Source: Roridomyces roridus
Taxonomy: Eukaryota > Basidiomycota > Agaricomycetes > Agaricales > Mycenaceae
Reading direction: 5' to 3'
NCBI GenBank assembly: GCA_029378245.1
Contig: JARKIF010000061.1
Location: 1 to 64,000, forward strand
Length of the DNA: 64,000 bases
Part shown: piece after piece, positions 30,955-42,950 of the stretch
How positions within the stretch are numbered: the first letter of the stretch is position 1
Layout: every line of letters begins with the position of its first letter
Position numbers and translations under genes: made by a program
The notes under the pieces: generated by a model
Databases searched by the model: none
What the model was told of the DNA's origin: nothing
What the model saw: only the letters and a program-made list of their open reading frames with translations

Positions 30955-33023
30955 CATTCTACTTCCCAATCTCGCTTTCTCGTCCACATACTGCCTGCGA
31001 GGCCTCCAACGCCCGCCTTCTTTGCTCACGAGATGAATGTTTCAAGCTATGAACACATTCGCCCACTTGACCAATGCCGGTGAAGGTGGAGCAAAGCTGC
31101 GAATTCGTGAAGATTGAGACGAGCAGAAGAGGCGGGAACAACGTACTAGGAGGTCCAGTCAAAGTCATAATGTTCAATTTCTCTGAGAGCGGGAAACAAC
31201 GTGTGATCAAAACCGGCGAGAAACTTGACAAGCTGCGATTTTGAGTCGTCCCTACGAGAGGAATTCAAATAACAAGCAGTCAGTTGGCGTAAACTGAATG
31301 CGGGGAAATGTATTACGTGAATCCGACCCCGTGGATTATGAGGCGCTCGATCGAAGGGTGAGGACCACGCCACTTGGAGGTATTCAATAGGATCTACGAT
31401 GGACTTGAGTAACGGAAATGTTGAGCGAGATGATGACGGGACACGTCCTTTTGCCAACCACAGCTAATGGCGAGGACTTTGAGGGGATGAGATGTCAAGA
31501 TCGGAAGCCATTCGGCCGGAAACCATAAGCTTCTCCAACTTGCCGCCGTGTATCTGGATGATAGAGTCCTGGGGTATCGTCGTTGAATGTTTCCAGAAAT
31601 TGAGGGTCCGCAGAGATGGGAGTCTGGTTCGATTTGTTAAAAGTAGAAAGAATGAAGAAGACTACACAGACCTCATCTGCGACATGACCGTGTGAAACGA
31701 CGGGTGGGCCTCGTCAATCCACAACTCCTCCAGTTGGCTGAACACATTGGTCAAGTTGGCGACACCAACCGGGTTGAAGGCGATGTTAGAGTTCCAGGAG
31801 AAGGACCGTATCTGGGGGAACTGGGCAAAGATGGAAGGGTTGATCGTTTCCTCCCTAGATCCAACGATCGACACTCGGAAGGTCTGGAGGTTGGTGCCAC
31901 AATGATTTGCCAGCGCCCCAATGATCCTCGGAGACCAGGTACAATGGTCAAACTTGACTTCCAACAAGCCAGGAAGTCGCCCCACAATCTCTTCGAAAGG
32001 GACGGTATCAACGCGGTCGCGAGCATTAAAGTCTAAGATCTCCAAGTGGATGCGACGGACGTGCAATCTCAGAGAGGGTCGACTCGTGAGCTGTTGGGTA
32101 AAGGTACGGAAAGCGTGGGATGATGGAAAACGTGGATTTTCATAGAGATACGGAATCCCGAGACGCTACTGACCATGAATACATGGTAAAGGAATAATAC
32201 CAGCGACTGACCATGAATCGTTTGCATACGAGCAGATAGGAACTCGCCGCGGGCGGCGATTCCATGTCTGTATCGTCGTCGTCGCCCGAATGCGAATGCA
32301 CAAGATCTGCGCCTAGAGAATCGCTATTTTGAAACAGGTGGAAAAGAACACGATCACAGATAGTGTCCAAGAGTTTTGGATCGGCGACGAGCAGCGTAGG
32401 ATAGACGAACGCTTTCGAGGAGAAACCGAATTGACTATGAACGCTCGGTCGGCAAGGGCAAACATCGAAGAAGACTGGATTACCGAAGATCAAGAAGCTC
32501 GGACAAACGGGGGCTGCTCTGCACAACTTGTTCAAATCCGATACTCAACCGCTTGCGAGGCAGCTCTTTGGGTCGGATTTCTTTCAGAGACGGATTGGAC
32601 GCAATGGTCGAAATGTATCGGGGTATGGTATCGTTGCGGAATAAACGTTTCTCGTAGTTCGAGATGACGAGACTGCGAAGATTCTTGACGGATTTCAAAG
32701 TGAAGAATCGTGTGCATCGAGGTGCCATATCCGCCCTCGACGCGAATCTTTTTGATGAGTCGACCCAGCTCGGGGTTGCTACGTAGCGCAAGTTTCAAAG
32801 CCTGAGCTTGGCCTCTGCTACTGCTACTAATGATGGCGACCTCGTATAGCAGCGGCGTCGCGATGCGGAGCCACGTCTTGCAAACCAGTAGGATCGAGGA
32901 ACTCGGCGCGTCAAGGGCCTCCGAGGGGACGTATCCGCGTCGATGCGAGGAGAATGTCTCCTCGGGAACGGAAAGAACAGGAGTGAAAATCTCTTGCAGG
33001 ATTTCGTCGGGAATATTGCTCAT
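30955..33023 (-). pseudogene. F-box-like/LRR family copy C, deleted and nonsense-mutated
   Basis: Starts at ATG 33023 (MSNIPDEILQEIFTPVLSV) with a good F-box-like segment (SSSILLVCKTWLRIATPLLY). After GGYGTSMHTIL the text jumps straight to the equivalent of LKSVKNLRSLVISNYEKRLF. The stretch that in copies B and D encodes ICVSL... to ...VVEMPHDSP is missing (junction about 32,700-32,712), and the join is out of frame. Later exons are readable: DTICDRVLFHLF, LAQFPQIRSFSW, EELWIDEAHPSFHT, FDWTS. In the last exon CGA (Arg in B and D) is TGA at 31042-31044, before HLVSKEGGRWRPRRQYVDE. Two independent lesions make loss of function likely. Confidence 0.7.
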
Positions 33024-33164
33024 GGTGGTGCCAGCAAAAGAGCAGGAGCTTAGTAGTATCGACACTGCCACTGATGGCCCCCAGGCTCAAATTCTTTCGT
33101 CAGCTTTTCGAAGGAACTCATCCAACTAGATAGCTCGTCAATGAATCTTTCAGTTTGCCGATTT

Positions 33165-35509
33165 CTATTCCTCGTCCACATACTGCCTGCGAGGACGCCA
33201 ACGACCACCTTTTTTGTTCACGAGATGGATGTTTCGAGCGGCCAACTCATTTGCCCATTGCACCAATGCCGAGGAAGGCGGCTCGTCGCTGTGAATCTTT
33301 CAGCAGAGGAGTGCGCAGGGGTATGAAGAGTGTACACTGAGGTCCAATCACAGTCGGGGTGTTGGATTTCTCTCAGAGCGGGAAACAACTCCGGATCGAA
33401 ACTGGTGAGAAACTTCAACAGTTGCGTTTCTGTCTCTTCCCTATGGAGGGGAAAAAAATCAGTTGGCATAATGTGCTAAAACTACTGCTCACCTGTATCC
33501 GATTGAACTGATTACAATCCGCTCAATCGAACGGTGAGGCTCGCGCAGCTTGGAGGACATCTACGATGCCAGTCAGCAGCCGACGCGAACAAGAAAATGG
33601 AAGGACATACGTCCTCGGCCCAAATACAAGCAATAGTGAGAGCCTTGATCGAGGGGCAGAGGCGGAAAATGTCTGAATCGGAAGATATTTGAATAGGTGA
33701 AAGCGTCAGCTCCTCCAGCTTCTTGCCGTGTTTCTGGAAGAAAGGATTATTTAGTGTCATCCCCGTGTCTGAAATTAGATTGGCGGTGCGCAAAGATGGG
33801 AGTCTGGTTGATTTAGTACAGTCGGAAAGAGGAAATTACAGTGCACGTACTGCATTTGCGCCAGGACGTCATGAAAGGATGGGTGGGCTGCCTCGATCAA
33901 CAAATCCCTGAGTTGGCCGAACGCGTTGGTCACATTGGCGACTTCAGCCAGATTGAAGGCATCATGACATTCCCAAGTGAGGGACTGCAACCGCGGGAAT
34001 TGCGCGAAGATGGAGGGGTCGATCATTTCGCCAAATCCAACAACAATCGGCGCTCGGAAGATCTGGAGACTGGTACCACAGTGGACGGCCAGCGACACGA
34101 TCATCCTCAAAGGCCAAGCGCAACCGTAAGCGTTGAATTCCACCACGCCAGGAACTCGAGCAATGATCTCTTCGAGGGTGTCAATATCGGGGTAGTCGTC
34201 CTCGATTTCGACGCGGAGCCGACGAACATGCAATCCCAGTGAGGGCTGATCCGCAAGCCTTTGTGAAAAGGTGCGTAAGCCCCGGTCCGATTGCAGATAC
34301 GGATTCTCATATAGATAGGGAGTCCCGGGACGCTATTGACCATAAATAAGCGACGACGAGGGTGAATGCGAGCGACTGACCTCAAATCGCTTGCATATGA
34401 GCAGATATGAGCTCGCCGCGGGCGGCTCTTCTATGTCCGCATCGTCGTCGTCTTCGTCCGAGTAATCGCGTTCAGGGTCGATGATCGGGAACAAGTGGGA
34501 AAGAACGCGATCCCAAATAACGTCCTCGAGTTTCGGATGCGCTGCGAGTTGCGGAGGATAGACGAAGGGCTTCGGAGAGATGCCAAAGTGACTGTCAAAG
34601 TACTCAGCGAGCCGAAAGAGATTGAAAGAGACATGCATACCGAAGATTGAACAATTCTGCAAGTCTGGCGTTGCTCTGCACAACTTGCCCGAATTCGGCG
34701 CTCAACGGCTGGCGAAGCAGCCCTTTGGGTCGGACTTCTTTCAGACACGGATTGGATGCAATGGTCGAAATGTATTCGGGCACGGTGCCATTGGCGAATA
34801 GATGCTTCTCGTAGGCTGAGAGGACGAGACTACGAAGATTATTCGCATCTTTTAAAGGTGCGGCGATCATTTCGTTGTAATTTGCTTCGCTGTGCGGCGA
34901 ATCGTGGGGCATCTCGACCACCGCCTAGTATATCAGAAAGTCAGGAAAGTGTGATCAAGGGAGCTGCTCAGAACACACCAGATTCTGCCATTTTGGAATG
35001 CATTCAACCATCGCCTCGACGAGCTTGGGAGCGTCCGCGTCGATCTCGATGTCAAACTGCGTTGGGCGGTACGCAAGTATAAGGCGAATGGGGCTGATCA
35101 GCGGCAGACCTCGGCACAAGCCCTCGGCGCCGCTTTCCTCAGCATCGAATTCCAGGGATACGCAGATGTCCGTCAGGGTTTTGGCTACTTGAAGAATCTC
35201 GTAGATCGCCATCCCGTATCTACCCTGAATGCGAAGCTTCTTGATGAGTCTACCCAGCTCGGGGTTGCTGTGGAGCGCAAACTCCAAAGCTTGTGTTTGG
35301 CCTCTGCTACTAAGGATGACAACCTTGTATAGCAGTGGAGTCGCAATGCGGAGCCACGTCTTGCATGCGAGCAGGATGGTGGAACTCGGCTCGTCGAGGG
35401 TCTCCGCGGGAGCAGAAGCGTAGCGGTGAGAGGAGAATGTCTCGTCGGGAATTAAGAGAGCGGGTGAGAAGATTTCGTGAAAAATTTCGTCGGGAATGTC
35501 GCGTCTCAT
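33165..35509 (-). CDS. F-box-like/LRR family copy D, intact
   Basis: Starts at ATG 35509 (MRRDIPDEIFHEIFSPALLI). F-box-like IPDEIFHEIF...STILLACKTWLRIATPLLYK; then QALEFALHSNPELGRLIKKL, ICVSLEFDAEESG, and a phase-0 intron before AVVEMPHDSPHSE. Next is ANNLRSLVLSAYEKHLFANG, a 49-nt intron after NLR, then HFGISPKPFVYPPQ, LEDVIWDRVLSHLF and an acidic run (YSDEDDDDADIEE). Further exons give LGLHVRRLRVEIEDDY, FAQFPRLQSLTWE, KKLEELTLSPIQ, SKLREPHRSIERIV and EIQHPDCDWTS. The last exon is DEPPSSALVQWANELAARNI and NKKGGRWRPRRQYVDEE, stop at 33165. All junctions traced keep frame; it is the best reference for the family. It is divergent from the 7TM gene. Confidence 0.78.
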
Positions 35510-35665
35510 GGTGACGCAGGAAGAGAGGGCAAGGCACCACGTGCATTGATGTGATTATCATGTGATACCCCCGTCTCACATCTCCTTTGCCTCCCCCAAC
35601 ACTCTCAAATCACTCTTCTTCCAAGCCTGCCTCCCACAAAGCCTGTACCGGGCTCTACACGCCCT
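35510..35665. promoter_or_regulatory. 156-bp divergent promoter
   Basis: Separates the ATG of F-box copy D (minus) from the ATG of the 7TM gene (plus). It contains CACGTG (E-box-like) near 35,537-35,542. A shared promoter is inferred from distance only. Confidence 0.45.
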
Positions 35666-36846
35666 ATGTCCTACGCCCCGGTCAACGCGACGCGCGCAGA
35701 TCTCTTCAACGAGGAGACTTGGCTGCAAGGCGCGATCCTCTGCAGCGTCGGATATGGGGTGGTCCTCGCCCTTTTCTCGATGTGCTTCTACCTCCTCGTA
35801 AGGCAGATGGACGGCACCAACCGGAGAAGGAGCGTCTTCTTCCTCGCCTACATCTCGATCGAGTTCATCCTCACCTCCCTCTTCCAAGGCTCGATAGCCA
35901 AATTCGTCCAGCTGGCCTTCATCGAGAACCGCAACTACCCCGGCGGCCCCGCGGCGTTCGAGGAGAACGAGTTTGCGATTCCTGTTGATAGACTTGGGAA
36001 TGTGGCGTTTGTGTTGACGAATTGGTTCTCCGACGCTCTTGTGGTACGTTTGTCTCACGCATCTCCTCACACGGTCTGATTACTTTCTAGGTTTGGCGAT
36101 ACATGGTCATCTACACCGACTGCGGCGTACCGCTGTATATCGTGATGGCGGTCCCCTGTCTCATGTTCCTGGCCTCCATGGGTACGCTCACTGTCCATCT
36201 CCTGCATTCGATCTGACCCTGAGAGTAGCATTGGGCATTATGTGGCTCATACAAATCTGCACCAGCTCTCCCTTCGGTATCTTCAGCACCCTCAATTGGA
36301 CAATCCCATACTTCAGTCTCTCCCTCGCGCTCAACATCATCGTCACCATCGCCATCACCGTCCGCCTCTACATGTTCCGCCGGCGAGGGGCTAAAGTGTT
36401 CGGCCGAAACTACGGCTCGCAATATACGACCGTGGCAGCCATGCTCGTCGAGTCGGCCTTCCTCTACTCTTCGTTTTCGATTCTCTTCCTCGTACCGTTC
36501 GGGATGAACAATCCCCTTTCACAAATCTTCCTTCAAGCACTCAGTCAAGTTCAGGTGCGTGCGAGCTTGATTCCTGCGGAACTTATGATGCTGATCCGAA
36601 TTCAAGACTATTTCCACGCTGCTCATTGTGTTTAGGACTGCGCAGGGGAAAGTCTGGAAAAACAATACGCAGCACGAAGTCACGCTTCAGACGATTCAGA
36701 CGTACTCGAGCGGCAACCCAATCTCCTTTGCTCCCATGACGTTTGCAGGGACGACGAATTCAACTCATCAGTGTTTTGACAATCATCTTGTGGACTTGTG
36801 GGGCTTGGCAGCTTGCCGCACAAGCTCGCAAGCTCGATTCCAATGA
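35666..36846 (+). CDS. Basidiomycete 7TM (GPCR-like) membrane protein with altered C-terminus
   Basis: Starts at ATG 35666 (MSYAPVNATRADLFNEETWL). Helices are visible in GYGVVLALFSMCFYLLV, RSVFFLAYISIEFILTSLF, LGNVAFVLTNWFSDALV, VPLYIVMAVPCLMFLASM, FSLSLALNIIVTIAITVRLY, MLVESAFLYSSFSILFLV and TISTLLIVFRTAQGKVW. IENRNYPGGPAAF between helices 2 and 3 is typical of a large unnamed Agaricomycete 7TM family. Introns are short GT-AG. Nutrient or pheromone sensing is sometimes guessed for such proteins; nothing here shows it. The last exon is entered by a 343-bp insertion at 36766, so the final residues (from HQCFDNHL to stop 36846) come from the insertion. Helices are unaffected. Confidence 0.7.
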
Positions 36847-37108
36847 ACAATGCATCTGAAAAAACCAAATTTCAGCTCAGAAATAATTCTTTAAACAGCA
36901 GGACAGCCCTTGAGTCCACTGAGCACAAAGGTAAATGCAGGAGCGGCCAAGAATAAATAAAAATTTGCACTTTCCAGGAGTCGAACGGCAGACCTTGTGG
37001 ATTTCAGGACCTGGCTTGTGAGCTTGTGAGCTTGCGGCGATTTGGCAGAAGCTTGTGAGCTTGAATGAGCTTGTACAAGCTCACAAGTTTCATGTCAAAA
37101 GTCTGATG
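36766..37108. mobile_element. 343-bp TIR element inserted in the 7TM gene 3' end
   Basis: Ends are inverted: CATCAGTGTTTTGACA on the left and the complement CATCAGACTTTTGACA on the right (14 of 16 match). CT at 36764-36765 and 37109-37110 looks like a 2-bp target duplication. The uninterrupted version (CAACTCTGGA) is present at 56,221-56,230. The interior is rich in GAGCTTG/CAAGCTC and holds a minus-strand tRNA B-box-like CGTTCGACTCC (about 36,976-36,986) followed by a T-run. Confidence 0.75.
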
Positions 37109-37111
37109 CTC

Positions 37112-37339
37112 TGGAGACTTCTCGAGCGACGACGAGTGGATGATTGGGATTTTGTAGGCTTGAAGCGGACGTTCCTTCTGTATCTGGTGGAATGTACTTG
37201 TATCGTGTACAATCATGTAACAATTCTACGGGTGGATATCGAAAACAGCGACGGAATCTATGAACCGAGGACTCGGCATCATTACGTAACATGGATCCGC
37301 TGTTGCGACGGTGCTCGCTGCGCAGTGTGTGTCTTTACA
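37112..37339. other. Downstream flank of the 7TM gene
   Basis: 37112-37251 is also present, nearly identical, at 56,226-56,363. No gene. The Helitron 2 frame ends just beyond on the minus strand. Confidence 0.5.
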
Positions 37340-39840
37340 TTAGGCATTATTGTGGACAGAGTATCTACGTGCAAAGTCGTCTAATCTGTACTGTAGATTT
37401 TTGCCAGCAAGATTCTTGACCCGTGAATAATCGAAAGCACCGTCTAATGCGATGTCCGAGAAGGCCTTGACCCTCGATAGTCCAACAAAGGTCAAACCAA
37501 CAGCAAATTCTCGTTTGCCGAGACCGAGTTTGATTTTAGGCAACGTTAAGCCCTGCGACTTGTGAACGGTCACAGCCCACGCCAAACGAAGGGGAACCTG
37601 AGTTCGACTGAGATGCTTGTCGCCAACATCAAACAACGATTTAACTGGAGGGACAGGAACAACTGGGATGCCTTCGGGAAAGCCAGGCCGAGGTTCCGTT
37701 CGCCACAGTGTGGGGCCCGTGTAGTCCTTGCAAGAAACCAAGACAGCGAGGGGAAGCTCTGCGGTAGAAGAAGCACCCTCGGCCCACAGCACATCTTCAA
37801 CAATTCCGAGTGTTGCGTTCACAAGGCCTGGATCTTCATCATTTTCAATCTCCCAGCAGTCAATTTGTACGCACCATGTTCTTGCCATAGATTACGCGTA
37901 ATCATGACTTTTGCACGGCGTGAGAGCACAAACTCCGGTTCCAGCCCTCCTGCGTCGTCGGCGGAAACCTTCTTTGCTGCAGGTCCACCGTTGTGTTGAG
38001 CCACGAGACGCGCACAGGGCTCATTCAGAGCCTGGATCTCCTTCATGTTGAGGGCATGAACGTCTTCGCGCGTGGTGTAGAGGCAAATTGCTTCGTCAAA
38101 CTCCGCCTTTTCAGCGTCAGGGAGGGAGGAAAGAAGTCGACCTTTCAGTGATTGCCACTCCTCAACATTGAGTCCCCCTTTCGATGCGTGTTCGAGGAGA
38201 GTACGGAACTGGCGCTGCTCCAATGATTCACCCTGCTGCCGATGAACGATGCGAAGTCGATAGCTGGTGGCAAACAGCTCGTATAGTCGGTGTCCGTCGC
38301 GGCTTAGAGCTCCGTTATCAGAGACATCTGTGGACGGTGGACAGTAAAGAGCACGATCACCAACCGGTGGCAACTGTGCAAAGTCCCCGACCAAGGCGAG
38401 ATGAAATCCTCCGAAGGGAAGGTGGGCGCCTTCGGGACGAATTTGGCGCAAGCGAGAGTCGATTTGTGCGAGTATTCTTTGCCCGAGCATCGATTTTTCG
38501 TCGATGAGGATGAAGTTAACTCCACGGAACTGCTCTTGCAACGTAGCCAACCGAGTTCCTGCCAGAGGCACAAAAAGTGAATTGACTGGAAGACCAAGAG
38601 CAGAATGGGCGGTACGCCCGCGTATGTTGAAGGCAGCGACACCAGACGGCGCAAGAACTCGAACGGGATCAGGGAGGCCATGAGTTGTTGCCATGGCGCG
38701 TAGTTCTTGGCAGATCGCATGAATGAGGTACGTCTTGCCGCAGCCCGCGGTCCCATCTATGTTAAGGAGGACTGGAGGCACATCCTCGCCACCAAGCATT
38801 CGCGTGAAAGTGGCCAGATATTGCTCGAAGATCGTCCGTTGTTCATCTGCAAGCGTGCCGACATCGACAGGTGGTGGCTGATGGGTTTGAAGGGCGCCTG
38901 CCTCCCGACGTTGTTCGTCCAGATAGCTAGCCATCTTGTCCACGTCGTTCCAGCGCGTTCGAGCCGCATTCACGTCCCACGCCGCGTCGAGAGGTCGAGT
39001 TCCGAGATCGGAGATGTCAAAAGACGGAATCACCGCATTTGGGTGATCGCGTGCGAAAAGTTGCCAGTCTTCTTCCGTCATGCGCTCAACATCGGCGAGT
39101 ACTTCCTCGTCGTCGTCCTCTTCTTCCTGTGGCCGGTTCTCCTCCTCCCAGCACCTCAAACTGTCCTTCGGATGTCCGTGATCGCTTGTACGGCATTCGG
39201 CGAATAGCTCCGGCCACGACCTATCGCCCTCGTTGTTCAGTTCGTCCAGCCGGCGGAACGGATGATGCAGCAAGACTTTGGTTCGACATTACTCGTCGTA
39301 CTGCTCGCCTTCTGGACTGGGAGCAAACCGGGGGAATGTCCGCACGACGACGTCAGAATTACGACTCCGCGGTCGCCACTCATTCTTCCGCCACGAGTAC
39401 TTTTGGAAGACCTGCTGCAAAGAAAGGTCGTTCATTGCAGCTGGTCTCCTCATGTATCGCTGCAGCCACGAATCCTTTGTGACGCGCCGTCCGCCAGGTA
39501 TGTCTTCCGTTTCCTCCGCACCCAATTCCTCCTCGGCATCCTCTGACTCGGTTTCTAGCGGGCGCATACTCCCCTCCTTGTGCAGGGAGAGCGTCTGAAA
39601 CGCGACGGAAGTCCGAACTAGGGGAATCCCAAGAAGGAGGTGAGCCGTCTCTTGGGCAGAGTACGTTCTTTCACCGAGCATCTTGTTGAGCATCTTTTGA
39701 CAGGCCGCTTGTGCTGTACCGTTGCCACCAATCTGTTTGACGACGTCTTGAAGCAACTGCGGGAACGCCGGTGCTTGCTGCTCAGCCTTGGTGGCATATT
39801 TGGCGATGTAACTGAAAGGTGGGTGAGCTCCATGTACCTC
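37340..39840 (-). pseudogene. Helitron 2 Pif1-type helicase part, nonsense-mutated
   Basis: Continues from YIAKYATKAEQQAPAFP. After EGEQYDE the frame meets TAA (39291-39289), where the family pattern has a tyrosine before CR-KVLLHHPFR; the frame then stays open. Helicase motifs: Walker A NIDGTAGCGKTYLIHA (about 38,735), Walker B FILIDEKSMLG (about 38,500), LVGDFAQLPPVGD, SRRAKVMITRNLWQEHG, a 50-nt intron before LVNATLGIVED, then AVTVHKSQGLTLPK and LTFVGLSRVK. Ends RRYSVHNNA. No protease-like tail follows, unlike Helitron 1. Confidence 0.72.
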
Positions 39841-39856
39841 GTCAATCGAGCGAGAC

Positions 39857-41725
39857 TCACTTTCGAGCAGCCTCGGAATTCATCACAGGCTTGATGTCGA
39901 TATTCGCCCTCCAGGCCAGCATCATCCCCGTGTTGTAATTGTTCAATAGCGGGTCGTTTCGGCGGGGCTCAAAGCGCACGCGCCGCTTGCTGTCAAATCC
40001 AAGAGTCGCCGCTTGCCCACACTCCATTGGATAGTCGAAACGACAGACCAAACGAGGCTCCTGCTGTCCAGGTACCTTCCGCTTGACCTGGCAGTACCCA
40101 GGTAGGCACTTCGTGTGCCGCTGCACCCAGTTGAGTAATTCAGACAGCTCCGCCTTCGTGTTCTGCAGCGTCTCGCGCTCTAGAGAGCAAGGGTGCTGGC
40201 CCATCAGAGGTGTGTGTTCGTCCTGTCTTGGGAATGGATTCATCGCGGTGACAATCTTATCCCAGAAGGTCTTGAACGCATTCATCTTGGCGTATTGGTC
40301 GTCCGGGATGGCCTGCGAGCCGTTTTTCAAGAGGTCCCAGTTGATTTCGTCGGGGTTCGGGGCATCCTTGAGCCATACAAAGCCATGTACGTGCCCACTG
40401 CCGCGCTCCTGCCACTCATACCGATACCAGAAATGTTTCACAGGAAACAAAGCTCCGATGTAGTGCTTCATGAAGATCTGCACACGTTGGTCGAGGTAGG
40501 ATGCAGCGATGTGGGGATTTCGCTCCAAGGCCAGTCGACGCTGCCGGCGGGCATGCGCTGCCGCATTAGCCTCGTCAGGCCCTGCAGGGGGGATCTCGAC
40601 GGGCATGTGCCTGTGAAGGTCCATCCACTGCAAATCGGCAGCGCTTAGCGTGAAGAAGAAGTGCGGAGACCCCTTCACTCGAATCATGTCGATGAGCTCG
40701 TTCCTCCGCGCGTGCCAGTATGCGCGTGTCCCCCGCAGTTTGGCGCCGTATCGCATCATCTTTTGTGCAATCGACTGATTTCCCTCTTGCAGCAGTGTGG
40801 CAAGCTCCTCTGCGGTGAGTTTCCCGGCGTCGTGATTCTGTTTGACGAATATCTTCGACTGACTCCGTGTTCTTTGTCGCTGCAGGGTGTTGAACGCGAA
40901 CCAAGGGAACCGCCTGTGACGTGCAAAGCGGCCGCCCTCGAATTTCATCAGGTGCGTGAAGTATTCGCCAAGGTCAATCTTTCGCTGACGTGGCAAATAG
41001 TAGTCTGCCGTTCCATCGGGAATAGCGTTGGGAAGGCCGCCGCCATGTACCCCGGTGTCCACTCCGCGATTGGATTTGCATCGACAGCCGGTGCTTGGAT
41101 CTAAAAGAAATCAATGACGGGAAAAGGGCTGCAAGAAATCGAGCAGACTGACGATTGTCTGGTCGTACGTAGGTCCGGCGACACGCCCTGCAGCTTGCCG
41201 TATCTCCTCCACCTCGGGTCGTTCGACATTACCGAGATTCGGAATCCCACCGACAAAGCTTTGACCCCCCTCCTCGGTATTGTTCCCGGCAGCCTGAACA
41301 GGCCCTGCGGGGCCGGCTTCACGGTCCTCTTGACGTCCTTCACGGCACGTAGGTATTCGATCCACAACCGTTCCGTGTTCGGGAAGCTGACTCAAGGCCT
41401 CTTCATCAGGTGCTCCTAGATCCCGATACGCTTCGTCGTGCGCAATTTTGTACTCCAAAGCCTTGCGGATTTTCTCTCGCCTGACGACATAATCAACGTG
41501 GCGGGTCAAGTCGACGCTATCACGATGAATGATGACCATGTCAATGTCTTCAGGTAAGTGCGGCAGCTTCGTCGCTATTTCTTCGATATTTTGTGGCAGA
41601 TTGACGATATGGTCATTGTAGCACAGTTGTCGGCCTTTCGTGTAACGCACTTGCATCACAGTCTTGCACCGGGAAATGAGCATTTCCTCCATATCGGTGA
41701 GGTTCTGCAACTCGGGAGGCACTGC
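39857..41725 (-). pseudogene. Helitron 2 Rep (HUH) domain, frameshifted
   Basis: Exon 2 reads LTDMEEMLISRCKTVMQVRY and NLPQNIEEIATKLPHLPEDI. A 53-nt intron (GTCAGT to TTTTAG) leads to IQAPAVDANPIAEWTPGYMA and AAFPTLFP. There one C is missing from a C-run at 41018-41020, because the expected continuation DGTADYYLPRQRKIDLGEYF lies in the next frame. The rest is well conserved: GSPHFFFTLSAADLQW, the HUH core GSGHVHGFVWL (His-Val-His), and NSEAARN spliced to YIAKYATKAE, the two-tyrosine motif, across the next intron. Confidence 0.7.
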
Positions 41726-41771
41726 ACCTAACGTGAAATTGAGTTGCAGGACTCGATGGAGAGACAGTCAA

Positions 41772-42755
41772 CTAGTACGCACATGGATTTGTATTGTTTT
41801 CATCCGACCATTTGCGGACATCATTCGCAGTGTCGCCGCTGCATCGAGTGCAAAGAGTGGGTGTTTTCATTTTAACGTCGAATCCCTCCTCACGGCAACC
41901 CGCACAGTGCCCAATCGTCAAATCGGCCAACTTCTCGTTGACCGTTCGGATCGCGGCTGCCTCTCGAGGGCTGAGAGCAGAGTCCTCGGGTAAGTGCACA
42001 TCTAGGAGATCCGCGCTGTCACCGAAAACAGCGTCATATTCGTCCACGGGCTGCTGCTCAGCGCCCTCCCCTTCGTCACCGAGGATATCTTCACCGTTTT
42101 CGACGTTGCCAGGGGGTTGTTGCGCATGCTGAGCTGCAGCCCTCGCGCGCCGCCGAGCCCTGCAGTTGTTGCAGTTGCTGTATTCGCAGCCGTCCTCTGT
42201 GCAGTCTGCAATGTCCACCACATGGTTCCCGATGGTGCAGAAGCGACGGCCGTCAGCCTCTGCTGCTTGACGCTTTCGATGCGCCGAAGCAAGTACACCC
42301 TGCCGGCAGGCAGCACAGGTTTTGTACAGGCCGCGCTGGCCTCCCGGCTTTTCAAAGTGCTTTCTTTTCCTGATTTTCCTACAGTTAGCCCGAGAACAGC
42401 GCTCCCGAGTTCGACAGCGTCGGCATCGATCACTGAGGTTCTCGTTGCCGGGCAGCTGGAAACCCTGTAACGGGAACCATTCCTCGCACAACGCACAATC
42501 CTTTCCGGGAGCCGGGGCACGGTTAGGGATACGAATCGTCAGTCTTGCACGACGGTGGGCCTGGTTCTCCGCGGTCCGAAGGACGCATAGTCGGCACATT
42601 CCACGGATATCATCAAAGTGGTCATCGGCGACTGGCCGAGCGGGGGAGCAATGCGTGCATATCCTGTTCTGCACGAGGCGCGGTGCCAATGGAAGTCGTA
42701 TGCGACGGGGAGGCGGGGGAGGCGGGTGAGAAGGCCGAGAGAACACGGGTGGCAT
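41772..42755 (-). pseudogene. Helitron 2 exon 1: cysteine-rich N-terminal region
   Basis: 328 codons from ATG 42755 (MPPVFSRPSHPPPPPP). After a proline run there are many CxxC pairs: CTHC, CRLC, CALC, CRRCRTRERC, CAAC, CNNC, CAGC and CTRC, consistent with zinc-binding modules that could bind DNA (inference). It ends at a GTGCGTAC donor after ENNTNP and splices (acceptor CACGTTAG) to AVPPELQNLTDMEEMLISR. The exon is open; lesions lie downstream. Confidence 0.65.
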
Positions 42756-42950
42756 AGCAGTGGACGAGCAGCTGAAACGGACCTCCTAATTCGAGGACAA
42801 TACGATTGCACGTGATCGCGGTGGCACCACTCGCCAAACGACGAATTGTCCTTGGACCGAGCTCATACTTAGACAGAATGTGTATTGATGCTACAGAAGG
42901 TGCCATGCCAAATTGTAGAGCAGGAGAGCGAGAATTGAACGAGTTTTTGG

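Larger units (their letters stand above)
37340..42755 (-). mobile_element. Helitron 2: decayed Rep/helicase element with introns
   Basis: A minus-strand Helitron protein gene from ATG 42755 to TAA 37340. Unlike Helitron 1 it is GC-rich and has introns. It carries at least one frameshift (41018-41020) and one nonsense codon (39289-39291), so it is not autonomous now. Termini were not identified. Its 5' end faces the F-box gene at 43307. Confidence 0.75.

Noticed and set aside
38490..38525. DEKSM in the Helitron 2 helicase motif II as a damaging change
   Set aside because: Fungal Pif1-type Helitron helicases commonly show DEKSM here as far as I recall, so it is not evidence of decay.
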